Source of the DNA: Dichetophora obliterata
Lineage: Eukaryota > Arthropoda > Insecta > Diptera > Sciomyzidae
Assembly: GCA_963920525.1 (NCBI GenBank)
Contig: OY986435.1
Location: 223,312,399 to 223,376,398, forward strand
DNA length: 64,000 nucleotides
Reading direction: 5' to 3'
Positions 33,108 to 44,490 of this stretch are shown here, in pieces. The position numbers were made by a program, and so were the translations under genes. Numbering within the stretch: position 1 is the first letter of the stretch; every line of letters begins with the position of its first letter. The notes beneath the pieces were generated by a model, which searched no databases, was not told where the DNA came from, and was given only the letters and a program-made list of their open reading frames with translations.

Positions 33108-34605
33108 CAGTAAATGCTTAAACTGTTCAACAACAACAACTTGCTTACCATTTAACCCTTCTAAATTAAAAGTGCTAAAAATACAATTACTTCAAACAGA
33201 TTTACGCTGTGACCGGAAACCATGCAAAATCATCTTAAAATAAGGCAAACCGTAGGTATAATTAAACATTCAGTGCTAAAAGCAACATTAAGTTGTTAAT
33301 GATGCTATTAATGGTAATTACGAAATGAAACGAACAAATGAATTGTACAAAATAACGATTTATTAAAAGTTGTAATTTTAGTTGAATGCGATAATTAATG
33401 AAAGTAAGTTATTGTCTACAGTGAAAAATTTACACGTTGTCATTTTGATCGAATTAATGTTTTTACATTAAATACGTTTATTTTGATCACATTCATAAGT
33501 GATTATTGCGGTTGTAAAGATTATAAATGTAAATAGAACAAGCTTGCTATGTAACGGTGAATTTATTTAAGTTGTATATTTTGCAATTTCCACCAAAAGG
33601 TCCACCGCGACTGAAAAATAAAATGTTATTGAAAATTTTTTTAAACCTTCATAACAGAGAAAAAATTTTTTAATTTATATTGTAAGAGTACTGAGCGCTG
33701 ATCTCAATTTGAATTTTGAAAAAATGGCAACAAAAGTAGAAAAATGGTGACAAAAGTTGAAAAATTTTAACGAAAGTAAAAATTTTATAAGTATAATAAA
33801 TACTCGTATAATACAAAATTTAATGAACATTTTTTCAGTTTTCTATTTTTACGGACCTGAATTACACTTTATATGATTTTTAAGTTCATTTAAATAAATA
33901 AAACTATAAAAAAATTTGATTTTTTTGAAGGGAAAAATCTGTATCATAACGTATATATCGTAACGTATTATGTTATGGCTTGTATAAAAATAATAAAAAA
34001 AGAATTTTCAATGAAACAATTATGAATATATAGCAACATCATTCCAGAAAACATTAAAATATTTTCAAAAAAAAACTCGTGCACACTACAAAGATTTTTT
34101 GATTATATTAATGCAGAGAAAAACCACTTTCATTTTTTGTATCGTAACGCGTCCTCTTTTGATTGCTTATATCTTTGGACAATATTTCCGTTCGCTTTCA
34201 CTTTTTACACTAAATATAGTACTACTAGAATGTTATCCAAAATTTAAAACAGTACAAAAAGTTTAAATATTTCTTTGCTTTTTTTTATTTTAACAACAAA
34301 AAAGGCGTACGAACGTTACGTGCGTGACTATGGAAATGCCCATATGTATTGGAAAACTATTAAGAGATTATGAGTATTACACAGTGTGACAGCTAGAAAG
34401 CTTACTTGCTTGAATTAGTAATGATGCAAAATAAGCGCAACTTTGTTAACAACTGAGTTGGACGAGTTGATAAGACATTAAGGTTTTATATGAAAAAATT
34501 TTTTAAAAACTTTTAAAAAAATTTGTAAATGAACAGATAATTTTTTTAAAAAAATCCTTATGAAAAAAAAACAACAACAAAAACATATAAAAAACTTTGT
34601 TATCA
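33108..34605. other. AT-rich intronic DNA, nothing recognised
   Basis: No gene, RNA or clear repeat boundary was found. The stretch includes TATCGTAACGTATTATG-like fragments and A/T runs only. Confidence 0.4.
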
Positions 34606-34680
34606 ACTGCGATAGATGAGTGGGTAAGATATCGGACTGGCAGACGAAAGGACTTGGGTTCAAATTAGGAAATGGTCTTT
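34606..34680 (+). other. tRNA-like sequence, third copy of the module
   Basis: GATAGATGAGTGGGTAAGAT then GGGTTCAAATT give A- and B-box matches. The TGATGCAAAATAAGC block upstream (34421) also precedes the copies at 8.07-8.1 kb, so the module travels with one repeat family. The cloverleaf is incomplete. Confidence 0.4.
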
Positions 34681-35361
34681 GACAAAATTGATTTTAAGTT
34701 AATGTGTTTATATTTTTTTTTTTTGGAGCATGCATTTTCAAAATCTTAAACATTTTTCGGATTAAAAAGATAACCCTTTTGGATTAGAAAATTTTAAACT
34801 TTTCCTCGAATTAAAAAGTAAATTTTTTTTTTTGTGTTATCCTATATGTAATCAAAAAAAATTAAGAATTTAGTCCAAGATTTAGTCCAAGAAGACCGTG
34901 CACCTCTATTATGAACTCATACCACCTGAAGAAAACTAGCGCTAGTTCAAGCAGTGATGACATGAAATCAATTAAAATTATTTTTCTAAAAGTATAATAC
35001 AAAAAATTTTTTAATCTAAAATTGTTTAAAATTTTTATATGGTGATTTGTAAAGGGTGACTGAACTAATATATACAATAATTTCAAAAGATTTACTTTTA
35101 TATTTTTGTTTAGTAAAAAATCAATAAATTGAAAGTTAATATAGGATAATAATAAAAGATAATAATATCAACTGTGGCCGAAATTCGACCATCGTTCTGA
35201 AATTTTAATCGTTTTTTTCTCATTCTGTGGCGATGACTTTGCTTTAAGAAAACGTGCTGTACTAAGAAAATCTTAAGTTTCAAATTATCGCAATAATTTA
35301 AATATCCAAATAGCCGAAAATTTTAAAAAAATATTATCTGTAAAAACATTACCAAAAAAAA

Positions 35362-36310
35362 TTATAGCAGTGAGAGGACTGCCGACCGAAGCGAAAACCT
35401 ATGCATAAAATATTAGTATTCCCTGGAAGACGTTGTCCTGCCATGGACCGCCTTACTGCTATATAAGAATTTTCATGCTAATAGGGGGTTTCGGACTATC
35501 CTACATGTAGGATGGATTTGACAGGTCGGACGGACATGTAGGATGTGCGAAAGCGCAATCTGCAGCCCGTACTACATGTAGGATGAAAATCAAAAAGTTC
35601 TAAAAGTTCCGCTATGATCTTGTTCTTCTCTGTGCGTCCTTGTTTGTAGATTTCCTTGGTAATTGCTGTTGGCGCAGTTAGCTGGAAATTTTTTGTAGAC
35701 GTTGTGAATTCTAATTGTGTAGCTACAGTCGGCATATAAAATTGGAATTATTTTTGTTAAGAGCTTATAGCAATTTATTAAATTTTTTATATATTACTGA
35801 AACTATTTCTTTTAAGAAAAAGTGTCAAAAATATCAAAAATACATATAATTTAAGTAATTTATTTAAATTATTTCATTATTGAATTAATATAAAAAATTA
35901 AAGCTTATTTAAATTTTTTTCTATTTATATCATACAATAACACTAACACATTATACATGTTCACCATATCTATATTGAGTTGTGTATTAAAAACCGAATA
36001 TTCTAAAATTAAGAAATATCTTTGGCATATAAATTATATATAATTCATATAAGAAATTGATGCCAAACCGTTTAAAAAATAGAATGCTTAGGATAAGCAG
36101 ACTTTAGTTATCCAATTACTACTGAAAATATTAATTTGTTTTCAAGTTTATTACGTAATTCTTATTATATAAATATACATAAATACTTATTAAATTTCCT
36201 CAATGAGCTAAATTGTTCATATATATTGAATATATATTTCCTATACGGTAACATTTTAACTAAAAACAAATAGTTTTACCAATATTATATATACACTTTA
36301 ACTCATATGG
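35362..36310 (+). repeat. Repeat arm, inverted copy at 58.95-60.12 kb
   Basis: From AGCAGTGAGAGGACTGCCGA to TACACTTTAACTCATATG this is the reverse complement of about 58957-60118, apart from a 247-bp MITE in the other copy. It includes the 16-bp perfect palindrome ATCCTACATGTAGGAT (35498-35513) and a conserved open stretch on the minus strand (LEFTTSTKNFQLTAP). The latter also reads through in the other copy. It forms part of the composite repeat that BEL invaded. Confidence 0.7.
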
Positions 36311-36339
36311 GTAAGCAAACGAATTAGGAAATTTGCGCT

Positions 36340-36991
36340 GGACTTGCTTGTGCTGCTGATTATGGCACTTGGAGGATGTTGGCTAGCAACAAATTTTGCA
36401 CTGCACTTGCTGGTGGTGGCACTTGGAGGACGTTCGCCAGCAAAGAAAGCCAATTTAACTTTGCTGCACTTGCTGATGCACCGGGAGATCGTTGGCCCAC
36501 ACACACGGACACACAAACTCAAGCACTTTCGCTATTTTTTTTTATTATTTTGTTATTGTTTAAGTTTTTTAAGTTTACAATATTAAAAGTTTACGAAATA
36601 AGTTGCAAGTACAAGCACTCGAATTAAATATGTCGCAAATTGAATAAAAAGCAAATTAAATAAAATATTTGCGCTAAAACACGACCGAAATGTGAAACGT
36701 CAAAATTTGTAATTGTCAAATTTCATCGTCCATTTGACACAGCAAAAAAGACAAATTTATTACAACACACACAAATTTTATTCAACCTGATATTTTCTAT
36801 CCTACCACTACTGAAAAGTTTCCTTTTGACACACACCCTTTATGACAAAATTTATTAATAAAACAATGATAGTTGACAACTCTGAAAATAAAATGCCGCA
36901 GTGGTGAAAATAAAAAGCCACTGACAAATATAACAAGTGTGAAAATTGTCAAACTTTGTTTGACGATATATAATAAAATAAGAGCATGCAT
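36340..36991 (+). repeat. Left flank of the repeat invaded by the BEL element
   Basis: Together with 43889-44490 this corresponds to the uninterrupted relative at 60120-61140. It includes an imperfect ~60-bp tandem duplication around GGCACTTGGAGGA (36364-36470). The last bases, TGCAT (36987-36991), are the target duplication. Confidence 0.75.
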
Positions 36992-37601
36992 TGTTGGCGA
37001 AAGTAGCTAGCAATAATATTTGAAAGCAGCGCTAATCTCACTGGCGGAGTTTGACTGCATCTCTTTGAGAGCGAAACGGAGTTTTGCTGAATGCAATACA
37101 TTTATATATATATATAAAGCTTTCAGTACATGTATGTACATATTTCTATAATTTAATATCACACATGAATATTTCTACATATTTAACTAACACATGCACA
37201 TTTTTAACCGTTTTATATATTTTATGTATTTAAGTAAGACTACTAATCAAATTATTGCATCAGCCAAAGTAGATTTTTCGTTTTTAGAATACTGCAATTT
37301 TTATACTGCAAGCAACATAATTAAGAGCAAGGTTTCAAAAATACGTAAACTATTGCTAGTATAAAATTCGATTTAATTTGTGCTTATTCAAATACTAAAA
37401 AGTAAGAAAATCATTTATAATTTCATTTAATCATATTATAATAAATTCCCTTTGTTACAGGAATTTTAAAGTACTATTGAATTCAAACAGTCTAAATTTG
37501 TTAACATAAAAATAATTAATAAAGTTAAAAATAATTGAATTTGATTTACTTTAGAATCTGAATCGTTTGAATAAGTGTGGACTGCTGCGTTTACCGCAAC
37601 A
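36992..37601 (+). repeat. BEL 5' LTR
   Basis: 610 bp beginning TG and ending CA. A TATATATATATAAAG tract near 37106-37120 is a plausible TATA box, and AATAAA occurs at 37518-37523. No mismatch with the 3' LTR was noticed. Confidence 0.95.
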
Positions 37602-37679
37602 TTTCTTTAAAATTCTTTTTATTAATAATCAGAATTAAAATAAATTTAAATTCTTTAAAAATTAAAATACACCGCTATT

Positions 37680-40600
37680 ATGTCACCCAAAAAGGATACC
37701 GATCCCAAATCATCCACAGAAAAGGCCAAAACCGACTTCAAGTCGGCCCAGCACAGCAACGAAACCGGTTCCAAGTCGAGCTGCCCTCTGTGCCAGGAGC
37801 CTGATGATGATGAAATGGTGCAGTGTGACACATGTGATGGATGGTTCCATTACGTTTGTACCGGCACTACTGATGAAATCGAAAATGAGGAGTGGTTCTG
37901 TAGTGAGTGCGTGGCAAGAAAGCCTGTAGCGGGTGAAAAGACACCAACCAATTCGAAAGCATTGATGAAACCTGCAACATCATCTAAGCGCAAGGCTATC
38001 CAGCTAAAATTTCTGGAAGAAGAACGTATGCTGCAGATGGAATATTTGAAGAAGAAGTTTCAGCTGCTTATGGATGAAAGCACTGACGAGGATGTTGTCG
38101 GTGATTCAACAAAAGCTGAACAGCAAGTCTCAAATGCCGAAAGTAAGGCTGCCGATACACAGGCGGAGACATTTTATGCAACACAGCAGAATACCGACGA
38201 TATGCTGGCCGGCGACCAAGCAAGTGCAATCACGGTCGTTGAAGCAACCTCCGCCGCTAAGCGCATGCAGGCACAAGCAAGTTATAATCAAGAAAATAGT
38301 CCTCTTCAAACAAGAAACACCCAAATAGTGCAGCCATCGATAGAGGAATTCGTGCCCCTCAGTGCGCGTCAAATTGCTGCACGCCAGTCAATGGCCAAGG
38401 ATTTGCCCATCTTTAGCGGTAGTCCTGAAGAGTGGCCGCTGTTCCATAGCAGCTTCGAGGGAAGTACTAAATTGGGCGGCTTCACAAATGCAGAAAATCT
38501 TCTGCGCCTGCAAAGGTGCCTAAAAGGTAAGGCACGGGAGCTAGTTCAGAGCAGGCTGCTTTTGCCTGCTAATGTACCAAGCATTATCTCGACATTACGT
38601 ATGATATATGGGCGTCCGGAGATAATCATACGTTCCTTGATGACGAAGGTGCAAAACGAGCCTGCTCCGCGAGCGGACAAACTCGATACCATCATATCAT
38701 TTGCACTCGCCGTTCAAAATATGTGCGCCACAATGGAAGCAGCCCATCTTCATGATCATCTAGGCAATCCAGTGCTTCTCCAAGAGATGGTTGATAAACT
38801 GCCGGCCCAAATCAAATTAAACTGGGCAATGTATAAGCGATCGCTTTCATCTGTCAATTTGACAATTTTCAGCACATGGCTTTTCGAACTTGCAGAGACT
38901 GTGAGTGACGTCACACTCACACCATCATATTTTATTGACTGCAAAAATGACAAACGTCAAGCAAAAGAAAAAGCGCATGTACACACACATGCAGAGAATC
39001 AAAACAAAGTAGAAAATTTGCGCAAATGTAAAGTGTGCCACGAAAACTGTTCGCGTTTGGAAAATTGTGAAAAATTTGTTGGAATGAATTTAAATGAAAA
39101 GTATAACATTTTAAAACGATATAATTTGTGCAGAACTTGCTTAACACCACACCCAAATTCAAGGTGCCGGTTAAATAAATTGTGTGGAATCGACGGGTGC
39201 ATCTTTCGCCACAATTCACTTTTACACAAGCACAACAGCAACTTGCCAAGAAATATAGAAGCTGCCACAACTACCGCGCAGTACAACTGCAATGCTCATC
39301 GGTCAACGCAACGATCAACGTTCTTCAGGATAGTTCCAGTCGTCCTTCACAGCTCCAGCGCAAAGGTGCGTACCTTTGCCTTCCTAGATGAAGGGTCATC
39401 GCTCACGCTTATGGATGCAGCACTGGCAAACGAGTTGAAAGTGACTGGACCCAAACAATCGCTCTGCTTAAAGTGGACTGGAGAGACACAGCGTATAGAA
39501 GCAGATTCGCAGGTGGTTTCTATGGAAATCTCCAGTTCTTCCAATCACAAAAGGTATTCACTAAAAAATATAAGAACAGTGAAGTCTTTGAATTTGCCAG
39601 AGCAAACTCTACGAGTGCAGGACCTAGCTGCCAAGCACAAACATCTGCGTGGTCTTCCGCTGGAGTCGTATGAGAGTGCTGCACCTAGAATCCTTATTGG
39701 CTTAGACAACTGGAAGCTTGGATTTCCACTGAAAGCAAGGGAAGGTGCTGAAAGCGAGCCAGGCGCTACAAAGACGCGTTTGGGATGGGTAGTGTATGGC
39801 AGTTGCAGACGAGCAGGTTCACATCAGCCAGCATACAGCTTCCACATGTGTGCGTGTGAAGAAAGCGACAAATCGCTAAATGAAATGATGAAGGATTATT
39901 TTTCGCTCGACAGCTTGGGTGTTTCAACAGTGCCGCAAATAATAAGCGCAGAGGAGCGACGTGCAACCGAAATTTTGGAAAGCAGCACATTCAGAGTAAA
40001 CGGTCACTTTGAAACAGCCCTGCTATGGAAGTACGACGACATACAGCTGCCAAACAGTTTTCCAATGGCGCTGCAACGTTATGAATGTTTTCGTAGGAAA
40101 TTATCAAAAAGTCCAGACTTGGCACAAAATATTAAACTGCAAATTGAGAGCTACCTACAAAAGGGCTACATTCGCAAATTAACTGATGCAGAGCTGAATG
40201 CAACCAACGAAAAGGAGTGGTACTTGCCCATTTTTGTTGTGGCAAACATAAACAAGCCTGGCAAGCTGCGAATAGTGTGGGACGCTGCTGCACAAGTGAA
40301 TGGCATCTCCTTGAACTCCATGCTTTCGAAGGGACCTGACCAGCTGATCTCCCTGCCGTCGATTTTGTGGCAATTTAGAGAAAATGCAGTAGCGGTTTCT
40401 GCAGATATCCGCGAGATGTTCCATCAAGTGAAGGTGCGCGAAGCAGATCAACAAGTTCAACGATTCTTGTGGAACGAGAATATCACAAGCTGCGATCCAG
40501 ACGTTTACGTAATGCAGGTGTTAACTTTTGGCGCCTCATGCTCACCTAGCTGCGCTCAATTCGTGAAAAACAAAAATGCACTAGAGTTTGAGCAGGTTTT

Positions 40601-43292
40601 TCCAGAGGAACCCAGAGCCATAATAAAAAACCATTATGTAGATGATTTATTAATCAGCGTGGACACAGAAGACGAGGCCATCAAATTGGCGAATGAGGTC
40701 AAGTACATACATTCGAAGGGCGGCTTTGAAATTCGCAATTGGATATCGAATTCTTCAGAAGTTGTAGACGCACTTGGTGGTAAGCAGCAAGAACCACATA
40801 AATTTAACTTTGAATTGACAGAAGCACCAGTTGAACGAGTCCTGGGGATGTTGTGGTGCACAGAAACTGATAGCTTTACATACGATCTGTCACCAAAAGC
40901 GGCACTATACCAGTTTTTAAATGGACACACTCGCCCTACCAAGAGGCAAGTCCTGCGCGTGATGATGACTATCTTCGACCCGCTTGGGCTGATTGCACAT
41001 TTCATTGTGTACATAAAAATCTTGATGCAAGATATTTGGCGAGCTTCGTTGGATTGGGAGGAGCAAATAAACGACGCTCATTTCAAAAAATGGATCACGT
41101 GGGTAACGCATTTAAAAACTATTAACAAAATTCAAATTCCTAGATGCTACTTTAACAAATTCAACAATGGTAAGCATGACGACCTGCAGCTACATGTTTT
41201 TGTGGACGCAAGCGAGCACGCGTTTGCGGCAGTGGCTTACATAAGAGTCGCCAAAGAAGATCAAGTGGAATGCAGCATAATATCAGCAAAGACAAGAGTT
41301 GCACCGCTGAAGTTGGCCTCGATCCCGCGCTTGGAGCTGGAGGCAGCAAGGCTAGGAGCCCGCCTAGCAAAAAGCATCGTCGAAGGTCACACGCTGAAGT
41401 TTTCGAAGCAGACATTCTGGTCAGACTCAAAGACTGTTTTAAGCTGGATACAGTCAGATCACCACAGGTATCGACAATTTGTAGCCTTCAGGGTAAGTGA
41501 AATACTTGACCTGTCAAACATGAAGCAATGGAGGTATGTGCCCACCAAGTTAAATGTTGCTGACGATGCAACAAAATGGTCCAACTCGACCGACTTCTCG
41601 TCACTTGGGCGCTGGTACAGTGGTCCGCCATTTTTAAAGCAACCTAAAGAGTTGTGGCCGCATAACATTTTCAAAGGCGAGACTACTGAAGAGCTCAAAG
41701 CTCATATTGCACATCATTTTAAAAATGAACAACATCTAATAGAAATCGAAAGATTTTCTAGCTGGAGCAAGCTAGTTCGAACACAAGTTTATGTTCAGCG
41801 TTTTATTTGGAATCTGTCAGCGAAGAAAAAAGGTCAACAAAAAATGACTGGGTTTTTTGAAAAAGAAGAATTTATCAAGGCGGAGAATTTTTTCTATCGC
41901 CTGGCACAAAGTGATGAATACAACAGCGAAATAGCTATTCTTCATGCAAACAAAGATGCAGCTGGCGAAAAGAAAAAATTCATTGATAAATCCAGCCATC
42001 TTTACAAGCTGTCTCCATACTTAGACGAAGACGGCATACTTCGCATCCGAGGCAAAATCGATGCGGCTATGGGTATCGCTAGCAGCGTAAAGCGACCCAT
42101 TTTATTGCCAAAAAATCATGTTGTCACAAATTTAATCGTTTCTTCATACCATCAGCGCTTTCATCACCAAAATAACGAGACCGTTATCAACGAATTGCGG
42201 CAAAAATATTCAATAAGTCGAATGCGCGTCGTTTTGAAGAAGGTAGTGAAAGCATGCCAGAGGTGCAAAAATCAGCGAGCTGTGCCGAGACCGCCTGAAA
42301 TGGCAGACCTACCTGCAGCGAGACTTTCAACATACTCAAGGCCGTTCTCATATACTGGACTTGATTATTTTGGTCCCATGAATGTCACTGTAGGCCGCCG
42401 AACAGAAAAGCGCTGGGGAGTCCTGCTAACATGCCTCACAACAAGAACGATCCACATCGAGGTGGCCAGTAGTTTATCCGCCGATTCGTGCATTCTCGCA
42501 ATAAAACGGTTTATATCAAGACGTGGAGTTCCAGTCGAGATAAGATCTGATAATGGAACAAATTTCCATGGCGCTGATCGTGAATTACGAGAATTCATCC
42601 AGCACCAAAATTCCCAATTAGCCAAGGAGTTCTCCAGCTCAACAACTAAATGGATCTTCAACCCTCCGACGTCGCCCCATATGGGTGGAAGTTGGGAACG
42701 GCTTGTTCAGTCTATCAAAAAGACGCTTCATAAAATTTTACCGTCACGCACTCCTTCAGATGAGCTACTGCACAGCATGCTACTGGAAGCTGAGAGAACG
42801 ATCAACATGCGACCTTTGACTTATCTGCCGCTCGATGACGATACTCAAGAAGCCTTAACTCCAAATCATTTTTTGTTAGGCTCTTCCAATGGCGAAAAAC
42901 CAGACAGCATTCTATGCGACGACAACGTTTTATTTAAAAAACACTGGCTTAAGTCTCAGCAGTTTGCCAATATCTTCTGGAAGAAATGGATTCAAGAGTA
43001 CCTTCCAACGTTGACTAGGCGCACCCGGTGGTACCAACCAGTCAAACCAATCGAGGTAGATGATATAGTGGTCATTGTCGATGAAAACAACCCACGAAAT
43101 GCTTGGCCAAAGGGCAAGGTGCTCAGCGTGTCAACCGGAGGCGATGGACAGGTACGCAAAGCTGTCGTACAGACTTCAACCGGAGTTTACGAAAGACCAG
43201 CAGTTCGACTAGCCGTACTAGATGTCCAACGTAAGGGTAAATCAGCCGATTCGGCTGACATACCGAGGGGGAGTGTTGGCGAAAGTAGCTAG
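37680..43292 (+). CDS. BEL/Pao Gag-Pol polyprotein with N-terminal PHD finger
   Basis: One 1870-residue frame encodes Gag, protease, reverse transcriptase, RNase H and integrase. Residues 35-77 form a C4HC3 PHD finger (C35, C38, C49, C52, H57, C60, C74, C77, with W72). A Gag-like segment follows (~240-420, LPIFSGSPEEWPLFHSSF). Cys/His knuckles lie at ~450-515. The aspartic protease motif FLDEGSSLTL is at ~568. RT (~830-1060) has YVDD at ~985. The Pao RNase-H-like region has FVDASEHAFA at ~1173. Integrase has an HHCC zinc motif (~1500-1550) and DDE residues in LDYFGP, RSDNGTNF and GGSWERL (~1561, 1623, 1669). A C-terminal BEL-type domain follows (~1750-1850). The stop lies 19 bp inside the 3' LTR. 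ATG at 37680 is 78 bp after the 5' LTR. Confidence 0.95.
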   Translation: MSPKKDTDPKSSTEKAKTDFKSAQHSNETGSKSSCPLCQEPDDDEMVQCDTCDGWFHYVCTGTTDEIENEEWFCSECVARKPVAGEKTPTNSKALMKPATSSKRKAIQLKFLEEERMLQMEYLKKKFQLLMDESTDEDVVGDSTKAEQQVSNAESKAADTQAETFYATQQNTDDMLAGDQASAITVVEATSAAKRMQAQASYNQENSPLQTRNTQIVQPSIEEFVPLSARQIAARQSMAKDLPIFSGSPEEWPLFHSSFEGSTKLGGFTNAENLLRLQRCLKGKARELVQSRLLLPANVPSIISTLRMIYGRPEIIIRSLMTKVQNEPAPRADKLDTIISFALAVQNMCATMEAAHLHDHLGNPVLLQEMVDKLPAQIKLNWAMYKRSLSSVNLTIFSTWLFELAETVSDVTLTPSYFIDCKNDKRQAKEKAHVHTHAENQNKVENLRKCKVCHENCSRLENCEKFVGMNLNEKYNILKRYNLCRTCLTPHPNSRCRLNKLCGIDGCIFRHNSLLHKHNSNLPRNIEAATTTAQYNCNAHRSTQRSTFFRIVPVVLHSSSAKVRTFAFLDEGSSLTLMDAALANELKVTGPKQSLCLKWTGETQRIEADSQVVSMEISSSSNHKRYSLKNIRTVKSLNLPEQTLRVQDLAAKHKHLRGLPLESYESAAPRILIGLDNWKLGFPLKAREGAESEPGATKTRLGWVVYGSCRRAGSHQPAYSFHMCACEESDKSLNEMMKDYFSLDSLGVSTVPQIISAEERRATEILESSTFRVNGHFETALLWKYDDIQLPNSFPMALQRYECFRRKLSKSPDLAQNIKLQIESYLQKGYIRKLTDAELNATNEKEWYLPIFVVANINKPGKLRIVWDAAAQVNGISLNSMLSKGPDQLISLPSILWQFRENAVAVSADIREMFHQVKVREADQQVQRFLWNENITSCDPDVYVMQVLTFGASCSPSCAQFVKNKNALEFEQVFPEEPRAIIKNHYVDDLLISVDTEDEAIKLANEVKYIHSKGGFEIRNWISNSSEVVDALGGKQQEPHKFNFELTEAPVERVLGMLWCTETDSFTYDLSPKAALYQFLNGHTRPTKRQVLRVMMTIFDPLGLIAHFIVYIKILMQDIWRASLDWEEQINDAHFKKWITWVTHLKTINKIQIPRCYFNKFNNGKHDDLQLHVFVDASEHAFAAVAYIRVAKEDQVECSIISAKTRVAPLKLASIPRLELEAARLGARLAKSIVEGHTLKFSKQTFWSDSKTVLSWIQSDHHRYRQFVAFRVSEILDLSNMKQWRYVPTKLNVADDATKWSNSTDFSSLGRWYSGPPFLKQPKELWPHNIFKGETTEELKAHIAHHFKNEQHLIEIERFSSWSKLVRTQVYVQRFIWNLSAKKKGQQKMTGFFEKEEFIKAENFFYRLAQSDEYNSEIAILHANKDAAGEKKKFIDKSSHLYKLSPYLDEDGILRIRGKIDAAMGIASSVKRPILLPKNHVVTNLIVSSYHQRFHHQNNETVINELRQKYSISRMRVVLKKVVKACQRCKNQRAVPRPPEMADLPAARLSTYSRPFSYTGLDYFGPMNVTVGRRTEKRWGVLLTCLTTRTIHIEVASSLSADSCILAIKRFISRRGVPVEIRSDNGTNFHGADRELREFIQHQNSQLAKEFSSSTTKWIFNPPTSPHMGGSWERLVQSIKKTLHKILPSRTPSDELLHSMLLEAERTINMRPLTYLPLDDDTQEALTPNHFLLGSSNGEKPDSILCDDNVLFKKHWLKSQQFANIFWKKWIQEYLPTLTRRTRWYQPVKPIEVDDIVVIVDENNPRNAWPKGKVLSVSTGGDGQVRKAVVQTSTGVYERPAVRLAVLDVQRKGKSADSADIPRGSVGESS
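43264..43273 (+). promoter_or_regulatory. BEL polypurine tract
   Basis: GAGGGGGAG directly abuts the 3' LTR, the expected plus-strand priming site. It lies within the last codons of the polyprotein frame. Confidence 0.8.
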
Positions 43293-43883
43293 CAATAATA
43301 TTTGAAAGCAGCGCTAATCTCACTGGCGGAGTTTGACTGCATCTCTTTGAGAGCGAAACGGAGTTTTGCTGAATGCAATACATTTATATATATATATAAA
43401 GCTTTCAGTACATGTATGTACATATTTCTATAATTTAATATCACACATGAATATTTCTACATATTTAACTAACACATGCACATTTTTAACCGTTTTATAT
43501 ATTTTATGTATTTAAGTAAGACTACTAATCAAATTATTGCATCAGCCAAAGTAGATTTTTCGTTTTTAGAATACTGCAATTTTTATACTGCAAGCAACAT
43601 AATTAAGAGCAAGGTTTCAAAAATACGTAAACTATTGCTAGTATAAAATTCGATTTAATTTGTGCTTATTCAAATACTAAAAAGTAAGAAAATCATTTAT
43701 AATTTCATTTAATCATATTATAATAAATTCCCTTTGTTACAGGAATTTTAAAGTACTATTGAATTCAAACAGTCTAAATTTGTTAACATAAAAATAATTA
43801 ATAAAGTTAAAAATAATTGAATTTGATTTACTTTAGAATCTGAATCGTTTGAATAAGTGTGGACTGCTGCGTTTACCGCAACA
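43274..43883 (+). repeat. BEL 3' LTR
   Basis: 610 bp, same termini and length as the 5' LTR, followed by TGCAT. The polyprotein stop lies just inside it. Confidence 0.95.
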
Positions 43884-43888
43884 TGCAT

Positions 43889-44490
43889 GTAATTACATAT
43901 TTCAATGTTCAACATATTCCTTTATCACAACTTAAAGTTTAAAATATTAAAACACTCAATCCATACATTACTTTTCTTGTTTGCAAACGAAGTTCCAGCA
44001 GAAAGAAGCAGAAAAAGATGAAGATCGTTCCATTTTTAAATCTCACCATGCATAGCAGCTGATTAAGTATAAGCAAATTTTTCAAAAATGTTGACAAATA
44101 CAACAACTGAAGAAATTGCCAAACTCTAAAAGCATATATAGACCAATATAAAGCGAATTAATAATAAGTTTTGCTTGCAAACATCTTATTGCAACCTAAC
44201 TTAAGTATTTATAGTCTAACAAACAGATTATATGCATTAATTTCAGGAGTTGCCAAGTGATTTCTTTGTGAGCTTGCGGCCGATTCAGAACAAGAGTGAC
44301 GATCATTGTTGATTTTTCTTATGTACAAATACATGCAAACATTTTTTGAGGTTACGTTTTCTAAGTTTCCTATCTTGTTATCCTTGCTGTCTGTATTGAT
44401 GACGAGAGTTCCTCGGAAAAATACCATGACGCAAACAAAAAATTTACCCTCTACCAAAATCGTTCAACGCGCCTAAAGAAGTTTTCACTT
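43889..44490 (+). repeat. Right flank of the repeat invaded by BEL
   Basis: It matches 60546-61140 in the same orientation and 57475-58070 inverted. It ends with the signature CGCCTAAAGAAGTTTTCACTT. The ~80-codon frame on the minus strand recurs in the other copies. Confidence 0.8.

Larger units (their letters stand above)
36992..43883 (+). mobile_element. Intact BEL/Pao LTR retrotransposon (6.9 kb)
   Basis: Two 610-bp LTRs (TGTTGG...GCAACA) bound a single long gag-pol frame. A 5-bp target duplication TGCAT lies at 36987-36991 and 43884-43888. The LTRs appear identical on reading, so insertion is recent. It is on the plus strand, antisense to the desaturase, inside that gene's 23.7-kb intron. 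No env-like frame follows pol. The PHD-bearing polyprotein is complete, so the copy could be autonomous. Confidence 0.97.

Noticed and set aside
36992..43883. Endogenous retrovirus with env
   Set aside because: The single frame ends 19 bp into the 3' LTR after the integrase and C-terminal BEL domain; no env-like frame is present.
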